Source: Candidatus Amarobacter glycogenicus
GTDB lineage: Bacteria > Chloroflexota > Dehalococcoidia > Tepidiformales > Tepidiformaceae
Reading direction: 5' to 3'
Length of the DNA: 64,000 bases
NCBI GenBank assembly: GCA_016719395.1
Contig: JADJZF010000015.1
Coordinates: 62,001-126,000 of the forward strand
The first letter of the stretch is position 1. Each line of letters begins with the position of its first letter. The translations under genes and the position numbers were made by a program. The notes under the pieces were generated by a model, which was given only the letters and a program-made list of their open reading frames with translations, had not been told where the DNA came from and searched no databases. This document shows, one piece after another, positions 1 through 8,859 of the stretch.

Positions 1-897
1 CCACAGGCTGAAGCGGGTTGATCCGCCCGGATCCTGTCCGTCGACGCCATCGTGGACGCGGTCCGCGCTTCCTGCCAGGCCTCCGGCGGCCGCGCTCATC
101 ACAGCGCCGCAAGCCAGGCCGGCGGCAAGGGCGGCTGCCGGCCGGACAAGAGCGCGGAACGGGTTCTTCGCAACCCACCAGGCGGCCACCAGGGCCAGGA
201 AGAACACTCCCAGCGCTCCCAGTCCCGACCGGCTCTCCGCTTCCAGGACGATGAAGCCGACGACGCCCCCAATCACCGCGACTGCGCCGAATCGCCACCG
301 CCAGGTGGTTGCGAGGACGCCCGCACAGGCCGCAAGTGACATAACCGCATAGGCCGCGAGCTCGTTCGCGTTGCCGATGGTTCCGATCGCTCGGTCCGAT
401 GTGTCGACCCACCAGGCGACCGGGTCGTTTCCCGTCGCCTGGATCGCGGTGTACGCGAAGGCGCCACCCAGACCGACGAGCGGGAGCAGCAGCGTCACGC
501 GCGGCTGCCCGGACGCCGAGAAGTGGAGTGCTCCGGCGAAAACCACAACATAACTGAGCTGCGTCAGGAACCCCTGCCGGTACTGGTACACACCCAGCAG
601 GCTGCCGGCGCGGTCGATGGCGGCGAGTTCGCCCACGATCAACGCCGCGACCCAGAGGCCGAGTGTGATGCCGATTAGCCGCCCACCGGCGAACGAAAAG
701 CCATCGATCCCCAGGCCGAGCAGGATGAGCGCCGCCGCGACGAAGACCGCGCTCTGTTTGGGGAGGGTGAAGTCGTCGTACAGGCCGGGGACGAACACAA
801 CGGGCGCGATAGAAAGCGCAACGGCGAGCCCCGCGAAGACCAGGTAGCGGGCTAACCTGCTGGACCCCGTTGATTCAGCCCGCAGAGAGGACGCCAC
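1..897 (-). CDS. O-antigen ligase/polymerase-like membrane protein, truncated by the window edge
   Basis: Reading the minus strand from a GTG at 897 gives an uninterrupted frame of about 299 residues that runs off the left edge, so the C-terminus is not visible. The frame is a string of hydrophobic helices separated by short loops. A GTIGNANELAAY segment near residue 180 resembles the conserved Gly/Asn loop of Wzy/WaaL-type O-antigen ligases, and an STRFSLW-like stretch at the edge also fits that family. The expected role would be transfer or polymerisation of glycan on the outer face of the membrane. It lies just downstream of the GNAT gene on the same strand. The start is uncertain because the frame stays open upstream into the GNAT 3' end. 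Family assignment is by motif recall only. Confidence 0.65.
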   Translation of the reverse strand, partial: MASSLRAESTGSSRLARYLVFAGLAVALSIAPVVFVPGLYDDFTLPKQSAVFVAAALILLGLGIDGFSFAGGRLIGITLGLWVAALIVGELAAIDRAGSLLGVYQYRQGFLTQLSYVVVFAGALHFSASGQPRVTLLLPLVGLGGAFAYTAIQATGNDPVAWWVDTSDRAIGTIGNANELAAYAVMSLAACAGVLATTWRWRFGAVAVIGGVVGFIVLEAESRSGLGALGVFFLALVAAWWVAKNPFRALVRPAAALAAGLACGAVMSAAAGGLAGSADRVHDGVDGQDPGGSTRFSLW

Positions 898-943
898 GTT
901 GGCGGATGGTACCGCCGGACTCCCGCAAGCGCATGGCGGCGGT

Positions 944-1969
944 TCAGCTTCGAGGCCGGGCCCACGCGATCCGAGAGTCGATAATTCGCTCCATCGTGTG
1001 TTCGACCGGGACGAAACCGTGGCCCAACCAGAACGGCGCGCCGGACGGATTCGCGGGAGCGAAGTGGAGCGTGCAAGTCTCGTGTCCCGCCAGGCGTGCC
1101 CAATCCATGCTGTGGCGAAGGAGGGCTCCACCAATCCCGCCTCCGCGGATGCCGCTGGTGACGATGCCCTCGAAGAGGTAAACGTCGCTTGATTGGCGGA
1201 TGATCGGTGGAGTGAAGCCGGGCCGGAGAAACGACTGCATCGCGATTGGCCGGCCATCTTCGTAGGCGACGAAGTAGGGCGTTTCGCTGCTTCGCAGCGC
1301 GTTGAGGTTGAACTCGCGCACCGCCTCCGCCGTCACGTGGAGGACTGGCCAGAACATCGGCGAATTCCAGTGCCAGGCCATCAAGTCGTCGGAGAGTGCG
1401 AGTACGTCCTCGATGTCTTCCGCCGACGCGCGCTCCACGGTGATCGCCCGCCCGCGGTCGAGGAGGACCGGGTCCGCAACCCGGCGTGTCGCCGCGGTGA
1501 GGAAACGTCCGAATCCGAGGGTGACCCAGATGTCCTGGAGTTCGGGGTCACGCGCCGGGATGGCGGCGCGATGGTGGAAGAAGCCGTCGGCCGCCCACGT
1601 TGCCGCGAGGTCGGCATAGAGGGCCACGTACACGGGCAGCGCGTCGATGCCGGCGGCGACCGCGTGGCCTTCGACCGGGATCGAAATCGACTGCGGCGGC
1701 ACGAACTGCGATGCGAAATCGTTCGGTGGCAGCGACATCCGTGCCCCGATGAGGAACCCGGCGAGTTTGCCGTCGATTTCAGCGATGCGACTATCGCCGC
1801 GGGGGTTTCCGAGGAGGTACTGGATCAGCGGTTGGCAGCCCGAAGCTTCGAGCAGGGAGGGCTCGATCGCGGGCAATCGCTTCGCGTGGTCGCGGTAGCG
1901 GGCGGCGAGGAGTTCGGCGCAAGCGGGGAGGTCGGAACGGTCGGCAGGTCGCACCTGGATAGTAGGCAC
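944..1969 (-). CDS. GNAT-family N-acetyltransferase, probably two GNAT domains
   Basis: A 341-residue protein starting at a GTG behind a purine-rich leader (GAAAGAGAGAGAG). The N-terminus (IQVRPADRSDLPACAELLAARY) is a typical first GNAT strand and helix. Near residues 270-285 the segment GIRGGGIGGALLRHSMDWAR is a clear acetyl-CoA pyrophosphate-binding loop (R/Q-x-x-G-x-G/A), followed by the FWLGHGF strand typical of the C-terminal half of the fold. The length is about twice a single GNAT domain, so a tandem arrangement with a degenerate N-terminal copy is likely. The substrate cannot be read from the sequence. Divergent to the small gene at 2089. Confidence 0.8.
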   Translation of the reverse strand: MPTIQVRPADRSDLPACAELLAARYRDHAKRLPAIEPSLLEASGCQPLIQYLLGNPRGDSRIAEIDGKLAGFLIGARMSLPPNDFASQFVPPQSISIPVEGHAVAAGIDALPVYVALYADLAATWAADGFFHHRAAIPARDPELQDIWVTLGFGRFLTAATRRVADPVLLDRGRAITVERASAEDIEDVLALSDDLMAWHWNSPMFWPVLHVTAEAVREFNLNALRSSETPYFVAYEDGRPIAMQSFLRPGFTPPIIRQSSDVYLFEGIVTSGIRGGGIGGALLRHSMDWARLAGHETCTLHFAPANPSGAPFWLGHGFVPVEHTMERIIDSRIAWARPRS

Positions 1970-2088
1970 GCGCTCTCTCTCTTTCTGAAAACGGGTCCGA
2001 AAAGATTGGGGGCAGCCCCTCGATCGCGGCGTTTCCGGTTTGTTTCGTGTATGTTACGATCGTATTAATTCTGGAGCAGGCAGGAGCA

Positions 2089-2394
2089 ATGAGTACACCG
2101 ACTATGGCCGACCCCGAAGCCGCCGTGAAACAAGCAAGTGCGCACCTTTACGAGGCAATGACCCACCACTATGGTCCGTTGGACCTGGCGGCGCACCAGC
2201 CCCTCGTGAAAGCGATCTCCGAGTACGGACAGTTCAGCCGCGCCCACGACGAGGACGGCGTCACGAAGGCCAGCACGCACGTCTACGAAGCGCTGACCAA
2301 GCACTTCGGCCCGCGCGACCTCTCCGCCGATGACCCGGTGGTGAAAGCCCTGGCCGAGTACGGCAAGGCCTGCCGGGACGCCGGCCTCAAGTAA
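2089..2394 (+). CDS. Small protein built from two tandem ~37-residue repeats, function unknown
   Basis: 101 residues from an ATG preceded by AGGAG at good spacing; an in-frame ATG 42 bases upstream lacks such a site. The protein is an internal duplication: KASAHLYEAMTHHYGPLDL and KASTHVYEALTKHFGPRDL align closely, and so do the following segments LVKAISEYGQFSR and VVKALAEYGKACR. Each unit looks like two amphipathic helices. There is no signal peptide or metal motif. I do not recognise the family. The gene stands alone between a divergent GNAT gene and a perfect bidirectional terminator, so it is probably monocistronic. Confidence 0.75.
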   Translation: MSTPTMADPEAAVKQASAHLYEAMTHHYGPLDLAAHQPLVKAISEYGQFSRAHDEDGVTKASTHVYEALTKHFGPRDLSADDPVVKALAEYGKACRDAGLK

Positions 2395-2414
2395 TCCCCT
2401 TCCGGACAAGGGTG

Positions 2415-2447
2415 AAACGAGGGCAGCCGAATTGACTGCCCTCGTTT
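2415..2447. terminator. Bidirectional intrinsic terminator between convergent genes
   Basis: A perfect 12-bp inverted repeat (AAACGAGGGCAG / CTGCCCTCGTTT) with a 9-nt loop lies between the stop of the small repeat protein and the stop of glyQS. The A/T ends of the stem give a short U-tract on both strands, so it can serve both genes. Confidence 0.85.
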
Positions 2448-2469
2448 CGTGTGGCCGAACCGGACCCTG

Positions 2470-3858
2470 CTAGCAGCCAGGGAGGCGCTCCCGGAGGGCT
2501 TCGAGGAGCCCGCTGATCGGGACGCGCACCTGGACCTGCGAGTCGCGTTCGCGGATGGTGACCGCGTCGTCGCCGGGGGTGCCGTCTTCGCCGACGGTCT
2601 GGAAGTCGACGGTGATACAGAGCGGGGTGCCGATTTCATCCTGGCGGCGGTAGCGGCGGCCGATCGACTGCGTCTCGTCGTATTGGGCCATGTACGTAGA
2701 GCGGACCATTTCGTAAACGCGGCGAGCCGCGGGCCTAAGCGCCTCGTTCTTCGAAAGCGGGAGGACGGCCACTTTGATCGGCGCGATAGCGGGCTTGAAC
2801 TTCAGCACGACCCGGGTTTCGCCTTTCTCGTCGAGTTCTTCGTTGTAGGCCTCGAGCATCGCTACTGCCAGCGTCCGCGTCAGGCCAGCCGCGGGTTCGA
2901 TAACCCAGGGGACGACGTGCTGTTTCGTGTCCTCGTCGAAGTAGGTCAGCGGGTGGCCGCTGGCGTTTCCGTGGGCAGTCAGGTCGAAGTCGGTGCGGGC
3001 GGCGATTCCTTCGAGTTCGCCCCAACCCCAGGGGAAAAGGTATTCGACGTCGGCGGTGCCGGCGCTGTAGTGCGAGAGTTCGGCCTTTTCGTGGTCGCGG
3101 ATGCGCAGGCGCGAGGCATCGATGCCGATGGTGTCGCGGTACCAGGCCAGGCGGGTGTTTATCCACTCCTGGTGGAGTGCGAGGTATTCGACCGGGTTGT
3201 TGCGGTCGGCCGGGGGTTGGCAGAAGTACTCCATCTCCATCTGCTCGAATTCGAGTGTGCGGAAGATGAACTTGCCGGGCGTGATTTCGTTGCGGAAGCT
3301 GACCCGGCTCTGGGCGATGCCGAACGGGAGCTTGCGACGCATCGAGGCGACCACGTTTTCGAAGTTCGGGAAGATGCCCTGGGCGGTCTCTGGCGGCAAG
3401 TAGGCAATGCTCGCCTCGTCTGCCACGGTGCCCACCTGGGTCTTGAACATCATGTTGAACTGGCGCGGCTCAGTGAGTTCTCCGCCATCGTTCGGGCAGG
3501 TGACATCGCCGGCAGCGTTGCGCTTCACCTCGCCGTACTGGCCCTCTTCGATGTGGTCCAGGCGCCAGCGCATCTGGCACTTCTTGCAGTCGACGAGAGG
3601 GTCGTTGAAGTTTGAAACATGCCCGGAGGCGACCCAGACCCTGGGGTTCGTGATGAGCGCGGCATCGATGCCGACGACGTCGTCGCGGTCGCGGACCATG
3701 GACTTCCACCAGGCTTCGCGGATGTTCCGCTTCAGCTCGACGCCGAGCGGGCCGTAGTCGTAGGTGTTGGCGAAGCCGCCGTAAATCTCGGCGGCAGGGA
3801 AAACGAACCCTCGTCGCTTGGCCAGCGACACGATGGTTTCGAGGTCTTTAGCAGGCAC
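2470..3858 (-). CDS. glyQS: Glycyl-tRNA synthetase, single-chain (alpha2 type)
   Basis: 462 residues from a GTG. It charges tRNA-Gly with glycine using ATP. The N-terminus (LAKRRGFVFPAAEIYGG, then YDYGPLGVELKRN) is diagnostic of the class II homodimeric GlyRS found in eukaryotes, archaea and some bacteria, rather than the alpha2beta2 enzyme. Class II motif 2 is visible as FRNEITPGKF followed by RTLEFEQMEMEYF. A CxxC pair (CKKC) sits in the insertion near residue 95. The C-terminal part (APIKVAVLPLSKNEAL) is the anticodon-binding domain. Length is normal for the short form. I see no T-box leader in the 76 bases upstream. Downstream of and co-directional with the DUF167 gene. Confidence 0.96.
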   Translation of the reverse strand: MPAKDLETIVSLAKRRGFVFPAAEIYGGFANTYDYGPLGVELKRNIREAWWKSMVRDRDDVVGIDAALITNPRVWVASGHVSNFNDPLVDCKKCQMRWRLDHIEEGQYGEVKRNAAGDVTCPNDGGELTEPRQFNMMFKTQVGTVADEASIAYLPPETAQGIFPNFENVVASMRRKLPFGIAQSRVSFRNEITPGKFIFRTLEFEQMEMEYFCQPPADRNNPVEYLALHQEWINTRLAWYRDTIGIDASRLRIRDHEKAELSHYSAGTADVEYLFPWGWGELEGIAARTDFDLTAHGNASGHPLTYFDEDTKQHVVPWVIEPAAGLTRTLAVAMLEAYNEELDEKGETRVVLKFKPAIAPIKVAVLPLSKNEALRPAARRVYEMVRSTYMAQYDETQSIGRRYRRQDEIGTPLCITVDFQTVGEDGTPGDDAVTIRERDSQVQVRVPISGLLEALRERLPGC

Positions 3859-3884
3859 TGCTGGCGTTCCTTGAAGACGGTGTC

Positions 3885-3905
3885 GGCGCGCCTGGCAGGC
3901 GCGCC
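3885..3905. repeat. GC hairpin between DUF167 gene and glyQS
   Basis: Two copies of the self-complementary octamer GGCGCGCC separated by 5 bases can form an 8-bp stem just upstream of the glyQS GTG. There is no following U-run, so a processing or attenuation role is only a possibility. Confidence 0.4.
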
Positions 3906-3934
3906 GCAGAGAAGCCAGACTACCACTCGTGCCG

Positions 3935-4207
3935 CTAACGCTTCTTCCTGGCGGCGTCCAATCGGCTCGCCAGCGCTTCCTGGTCCACAGGGATTTCGAA
4001 AGTCTTCGTTCGCGAGGTCGCTCCGGCTATCAGCACGATGTCGCGCTGGGGCAGGTCCAGCGCTTTCGCGAGTAGCCGGACGACGGCCGCATTCGCTGCG
4101 CCATCGGCCGGTGGCGCTGTCACCCGCACGGCGAGCTGTCCCGAAGCGTCCAGCATCCCTACTGCGTCGCCCGACGCGCGTGGCGTGACTCGAACCGTTA
4201 GCCTCAT
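3935..4207 (-). CDS. DUF167 / YggU family protein
   Basis: 90 residues from the ATG at 4207. The open frame extends further upstream, but the family start is MRLTVRVTPRASGD, so the internal ATG is preferred. The hallmark stretch RVTAPPADGAANAAVVRLLAKAL is present around residues 29-51, followed by the IAGATSRTKTFEI strand. These are the typical UPF0235 features. The family is a small alpha/beta fold of unknown biochemical function, often encoded beside housekeeping genes. Here it precedes glyQS on the same strand. Length is normal. Confidence 0.9.
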   Translation of the reverse strand: MRLTVRVTPRASGDAVGMLDASGQLAVRVTAPPADGAANAAVVRLLAKALDLPQRDIVLIAGATSRTKTFEIPVDQEALASRLDAARKKR

Positions 4208-4280
4208 TCCAGGAGTGTACGTTCCCTCCCCCTTTCGGCGGCAGGCGCCACAGTTCCAACAAGCGCATGTCACAGGGACT

Positions 4281-4294
4281 AGAACATTTGTTTG
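4281..4294. promoter_or_regulatory. Candidate LexA (SOS) box upstream of recA
   Basis: The 14-mer AGAACATTTGTTTG matches the Gram-positive/actinobacterial SOS box CGAACRNRYGTTYG at 12 of 14 positions, including the GAAC and GTT half-site cores. It lies about 75 bases before the recA ATG, and a TATTAT -10-like hexamer at 4303-4308 follows, so bound LexA would block the promoter. Confidence 0.6.
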
Positions 4295-4368
4295 CCACCC
4301 GCTATTATCCGTCCGACGGCCACCGGGGTCCCCCTTGGTCAGCCGTACTCAGTTGATGCGGGTGACCC

Positions 4369-5412
4369 ATGGCAGATACCGACCGCGCGCGAGCGCTCGA
4401 CCTCGCGCTCTCCCAGATCGAGAAGCAGTTCGGCCGTGGCGCCGTCATCAAATTGGGCGACGGTACGCCGCCTCCCATCGAGGTTATCTCCACCGGCTCG
4501 CTCGCCCTCGATATCGCGCTTGGGATCGGTGGCATCCCCCGCGGACGGGTCACCGAGATCTTCGGGCCCGAATCCGCGGGCAAGAGCACGCTCGCTCAAC
4601 ACATCATGGCTGAGGCCCAGAAGGCTGGAGGCACGGCCGCCTACATCGATGTCGAGCACGCGATGGACCCTGGCTACGCACGAGATCTCGGCATTCGCCT
4701 CGAGGACCTTCTCGTCAGCCAGCCCGATACCGGCGAGCAGGCGCTCGAAATTTGCGAAGCGCTCGTCCGGTCGAACGCCGTCGACGTCATCGTGGTGGAC
4801 TCCGTCGCGGCCCTCGTCCCTCGCGCTGAGATCGAAGGCGATATGGGCGATGCCCACGTGGGCCTGCAAGCTCGTCTCATGTCGCAGGCGCTCCGCAAGC
4901 TGACCGCGACGATTTCGCGGACCAGTACGTCCGTCATTTTCATCAACCAGCTTCGCGAGAAGGTGGGAATCGTGTTCGGGAACCCGGAAGTCACGCCCGG
5001 CGGCCGTGCGCTCAAGTTCTACTCGTCGGTGCGAATCGATATCCGGCCGGTCGAGTCCATCAAACGGGGCACCGACGTCGTCGGGCGCCGCGTGAAGGCG
5101 AAAGTCGTCAAGAACAAGGTGGCTGCGCCGTTCCGTCAGGCAGAATTCGACATCATGTTCCAGACACCGCGTGGCATCAGCCGCTCCGGCGACATCATCG
5201 ACCTTGGCGTCGAGTATGGCGTACTGAACAAAAGCGGCGCCTTCTACAGCTTCGGCGACATGCGCCTGGGTCAGGGTCGGGAGAACTCGAAGCAGTTCCT
5301 CGACGACAACCCCGAACTTGCCTCGACGATTGAAGGCGACATCCGCCGCGAGGCTGGTCTTTCCGTGCCCGCCGCCGCACAATCCGGGGCAGAACCCGTC
5401 GGGGCACGCTAA
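4369..5412 (+). CDS. recA: Recombinase A
   Basis: 347 residues, the normal RecA length. It forms filaments on single-stranded DNA, catalyses strand exchange and stimulates LexA self-cleavage. Walker A is GPESAGKST at residues 66-74. The conserved core continues with TAAYIDVEHAMDP, VDVIVVDSVAALVPRAEI (Walker B), FINQLREKVGIVFGNPEVTPGG (loop L2 region) and RPVESIKRG. The C-terminal tail is short and Ala/Gly rich. The ATG has no strong SD but gives the conserved N-terminus. It is followed after 9 bases by recX, as in many bacteria, and preceded by a candidate SOS box. No inteins or breaks are seen. Confidence 0.98.
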   Translation: MADTDRARALDLALSQIEKQFGRGAVIKLGDGTPPPIEVISTGSLALDIALGIGGIPRGRVTEIFGPESAGKSTLAQHIMAEAQKAGGTAAYIDVEHAMDPGYARDLGIRLEDLLVSQPDTGEQALEICEALVRSNAVDVIVVDSVAALVPRAEIEGDMGDAHVGLQARLMSQALRKLTATISRTSTSVIFINQLREKVGIVFGNPEVTPGGRALKFYSSVRIDIRPVESIKRGTDVVGRRVKAKVVKNKVAAPFRQAEFDIMFQTPRGISRSGDIIDLGVEYGVLNKSGAFYSFGDMRLGQGRENSKQFLDDNPELASTIEGDIRREAGLSVPAAAQSGAEPVGAR

Positions 5413-5421
5413 CCGGAACCT

Positions 5422-6105
5422 ATGGACGATCCTCCCAGTCCGGCGATCATCGAAGTCCGCGTGATTTCTCACGGCCGGCAGCGGCTCTTGTCGCTCTCCG
5501 ACGGCCGCGAAGTGCTCTTCAGCGATGAAGCATGCGAACGCTGTGGCGTCGCCGAGGGCATGGCAGCGACACCCGAACTGCTCAAACAACTCGAGCGCGC
5601 CGAACGGCGCGTCAGCGCCCATGAGGCTGCCCTCCGCCTCCTCTCCAGCCGCGCGCGAAGTGAAACCGAGATGCGCACCCGCCTGGCCATGCGGGGATTC
5701 GATCCCGCCGCGATAGACGACGAGATCGGCCGCCTCCACGGGTCCGGCCTGTTGGACGACCAGAAGTTCGCCGAGGCCTGGGTTGAAGACCGCAAGCGCG
5801 TCTCGCCCCGCGGTCGGCGCATGCTCCGGTATGAATTGCTCGGACGGGGTATCGACCCGTCGGCCGTCGAGCAGGCGGTGGACGGCATCGACGACCGGGA
5901 GACCGCGCTCCAGCTCGCCCGCGGCCGCGCACGGAAGGGTCCCCGAGGGACTTACGAAGCGTTCTACGCAAAGGTTGGAGGATTCCTGCGGCGCCGTGGC
6001 TTTGACTACGAGGTGACTGCCGCCGCCACCCGGGCGGCATGGCAGGAACTGCTAGCCGAGACTCCCGACGTGGCCGATGAGCCCGCGACCTCGGAGACGC
6101 CCTGA
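5422..6105 (+). CDS. recX: RecX family regulatory protein
   Basis: 227 residues, 9 bases after recA. RecX binds inside the RecA filament groove and limits its extension and activity. The protein is helical, with three RecX repeats: ALRLLSSRARSETEMRTRLAMRGFD, then GLLDDQKFAEAWVEDRKRVSPRGRRMLRYEL, then RARKGPRGTYEAFYAKVGGFLRRRGFDYE (quoted as family landmarks in three separate blocks). The N-terminal 60 residues form the extra beta-rich region seen in Gram-positive type RecX (LSLSDGREVLFSDEACERCG). Co-transcription with recA is expected, so it would share SOS control. Confidence 0.92.
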   Translation: MDDPPSPAIIEVRVISHGRQRLLSLSDGREVLFSDEACERCGVAEGMAATPELLKQLERAERRVSAHEAALRLLSSRARSETEMRTRLAMRGFDPAAIDDEIGRLHGSGLLDDQKFAEAWVEDRKRVSPRGRRMLRYELLGRGIDPSAVEQAVDGIDDRETALQLARGRARKGPRGTYEAFYAKVGGFLRRRGFDYEVTAAATRAAWQELLAETPDVADEPATSETP

Positions 6106-6192
6106 TTTCCCACCTCATGTACGTTCTGGCAGAATCAATTGGCACGAAGATTCACGGCGGCTAGCCACCAAGGGAGCCGGCCAGGAGGTTGC

Positions 6193-7374
6193 ATGGAACT
6201 GCGTTTCGGTGAGAAGGAAGAAAAGCTCCGTCTGGAGGTTCGTTCGTTCCTTCTTGAAAACAACGGGCGGGGCGGCGAGGCGAGCGGGGCCGAACTCGGC
6301 AGCCGCAGCGACGACGAATTCGAGTTCGCCAAGGGCTTCAACCAGAAGCTTGCACAACGCGGCTGGATTGCTCCCGCGTGGCCGAAGGAGTACGGCGGCC
6401 TGGGCGCCTCGATCTACGAGCAGATGGTCTTCAACGAAGAGTTCGGCTACTGGGGTGCCCCCGATACCGGCACCCGCGGCTTCGGCGTTGGCATGATTGG
6501 CCCCACCCTCATCATTCACGGCAACGAAGAACAGAAGAAGAACTACCTTCCGAAGATCACGAGCGGCGAGCACATCTGGTGCCAGGGGTACAGCGAGCCG
6601 GGAGCCGGTTCGGACCTCGCCAGTTTGCAGACCAGGGCGACTCGGGATGGCGACGATTTCATCATCAACGGCCAGAAGATCTGGACGTCCGGTGGTCACC
6701 GCTCGAACCAGATGTTTTGCCTGGTTCGAACCGATCCGGAAGCGCCGAAGCATCGCGGCATCAGCTTCCTCTTGATCGATGACATCAAGAACACCCCTGG
6801 CCTGACTGTTCGCCCGCTCATCAACATGGCGAACCGCCATCACTTCAACGAGGTCTTCTTCGAAGATGTTCGCGTGCCCGCGCGTAACCTCATCGGGGAA
6901 GAGAACCGCGGCTGGTACGTCGGCATGACGCTGCTCGACTTCGAACGGTCCGGCATCGGCACCACCGCCTCCCAGAAGCGGACGCTCGAAGAACTGGCCA
7001 GGGATTTGCGCGAGGGTTCTAAGGACAGACGGGAGCAGTACCGCACCCGCCTCGCAGACCACGTCGTTTCGAACAACGTCGGGCGCTTCCTTCGGCTACC
7101 GCATCGGCTACATCCAGGCCAACGGCATGGTGCCGAACTACGAAGCCTCCGTGGTCAAGATCTTCCAGTCGGAACTCGGCCAGAAAATCTACAACTTCGG
7201 AGTCAACATGCTCGGCTTGAGCGGACAGATGATGCCGGAAGAGCCGCGTGCTCCGATGCATGGTGCTCTCCCTGAGTCCCATCTGATGGCCGTCCGTCGA
7301 CCATCTACAGCGGCAGCAACGAAATCCAGCGGAATATCATCTCCACCCGGGGACTTGGCCTGCCTCGCGGTTAG
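6193..7374 (+). CDS. Acyl-CoA dehydrogenase (reading frame broken twice, likely sequence errors)
   Basis: Starts at the ATG after CCAGGAGG and reads MELRFGEKEEKLRLEV. It carries the family signatures GYSEPGAGSDLASLQTRA, FIINGQKIWTSG and NEVFFEDVRVPARNLIG. It would oxidise an acyl-CoA with FAD, passing electrons to ETF. Near 7090 the frame is lost; removing one T restores GRSFGYRIGYIQANGMVPN. Near 7293 it is lost again; adding one T restores STIYSGSNEIQRN and the ending GLGLPRG, with stop at 7372-7374. The second acyl-CoA dehydrogenase in this window (47446-48618) ends with the same EVQRN/RGLGLPR pattern, which supports the repair. Either a sequencing artefact or a young pseudogene. Confidence 0.85.
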
Positions 7375-7446
7375 GTTCAATGTTCCAGGCATGAAAGTGG
7401 GCGCCCTCGGGGCGTCCATTTTCGTTTCCAGGATGTCCGGTACCGC

Positions 7447-7452
7447 TAGAAT
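7447..7452 (+). promoter_or_regulatory. -10 box (TAGAAT) 7 nt before the PBP start: possible leaderless transcript
   Basis: TAGAAT ends 7 bases before GTG 7460, and no Shine-Dalgarno sequence lies between. That is the spacing expected if transcription starts at or next to the start codon. Similar boxes precede the genes at 50040 and 53836. Confidence 0.4.
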
Positions 7453-7459
7453 CGCTCCT

Positions 7460-8859
7460 GTGATCGCGCTGAACGGGTTCGCACGGCGCCTCTCGGCTAC
7501 TGGCACAGCATCACTCGCCGTGCTGCTGGTGTTTTTCTGCGCGCTGGCCTACTGGCAGGTGTTCCGGACGGACCTCGCCGGCGACGACCGCAACCCCCGA
7601 GTCCTGTCCGCCTTCCACGACCCGGGCCGGGGGAGCATCCTGGATCGCGACGGCAACATCCTCGCCGAGACTTTGGGCGACGGCACGAGGCAGTACTACG
7701 ACGCTTCGACCGCTCACCTCGTCGGGTACCTCGATCCTCGGTTCGGCTCGCAAGGGATAGAGCTCGCGTTTCACGACGTGCTTTCCGGCGCGGTGCCTTC
7801 TGGTTGGGCAGGTGCTCTTAGTGCTGAATTTGATCGCAGTCGCCCCAAAGGGAGCGATGTCGTACTCACGATAGCCCCCGATGTGCAGGCGGCAGCTGCC
7901 ATCGCTCTTGGTGCACGGAGCGGAGCTGTCGTCGCGCTCGATCCGCGAAATGGCGAAGTCCTCGCCATGGTGAGTGTGCCGACTTACGATCCGGGAGCGC
8001 TCGCAATCCATGGTGATGGGCTTTTCGCCGACGCAACATCGCCGCTGCTGAACCGGGCGACGCAGGGCCTCTATCCCCTGGTTCCACTTTTAAGACGGTG
8101 ACAGCTGCGGGGATCCTCGAAAGAGGCATCGCCACGCCGGAGACGATCGTTACCTGCCCCGGCGAAATCGTGATCGACGGTTTCCCGATCTCATGCAAGA
8201 ACACACCGCAAGGGGTGGGCACGTACCCGTTTAAGTCGGCATTCACCTTCTCCGTCAACGCGATCTTCGCCCAGTTGGGTGTGAAGCTCGGTTGGGCGGG
8301 TTTGACGGATATCGCACGACGGTTCGGGTTCGACTCACAGATCCCGTTCACGCTCGAAACCGCGAAGAGCCAGATCCACGGCCCGGATGCCGAGACAACG
8401 ACGGTCCTTCTCGCGACGACCGCCTTCGGACAAGGCGAACTGCTAGCGACGCCCTTGCAGATGGCAGAGATAGCGGCCGTTGTTGCGAACGGCGGCACGC
8501 TGGCACAGCCGCGGCTGACCCTGCGCGAACAGCGAGATGGCCGGTCGCTCGGTTCCCTTGAGCCCGCCGTCTCTCGCCGCGTGATCAGCGCCGAGTTAGC
8601 GTCGATTCTCCGAGAGCTCATGGTGTCGGTCGTGCAGAACGGACAGGCGGCCGGGGTGAACCTCCCTGGCGTGGTCGTCGGCGGCAAGACGGGGACTGCC
8701 GAGGCCGGCGACGGCACCTCCCACGCCTGGTTTATCGCGTTCGCGCCGGCCGAGGCGCCTCGCATCGCTGTCGCCGTTGTTGTCGAGCATGGAGGCCAGG
8801 GCGGGAGCGTTGCCTCTCCTATCGCCGGCCAGGTCATCCGGGCGGCCCTCGCTCGATGA
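7460..8859 (+). CDS. Penicillin-binding protein 2 / FtsI-type transpeptidase (frame broken at the catalytic motif)
   Basis: One N-terminal membrane helix (ASLAVLLVFFCALAYWQVF) is followed by the dimerisation segment RGSILDRDGNILAET and a transpeptidase domain. It cross-links peptidoglycan outside the membrane. The frame stops at 8101 inside CTATCCCCTGGTTCC; one extra C in the C4 run restores YPPGSTFKTVTAAG, that is the catalytic S-x-x-K. The SxN motif (FSVNAIF) and the KTG motif (GGKTGTAEA) are in the following frame. Everything else is intact, so the break is almost certainly an artefact. Start taken at GTG 7460; ATG 7433 is the alternative. Operon head for the FHA genes, as in actinobacterial pbpA clusters. 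Confidence 0.88.

Noticed and set aside
1193..2068. 291-codon plus-strand open frame over the GNAT gene
   Set aside because: Antisense shadow: Arg/Val/Glu-rich composition with no domain, while the minus strand encodes an evident GNAT protein.
2449..3615. 388-codon plus-strand open frame
   Set aside because: Complete antisense of glyQS; high GC gives long shadow frames.
4339..5739. 466-codon minus-strand frame over recA
   Set aside because: Shadow of recA and recX.
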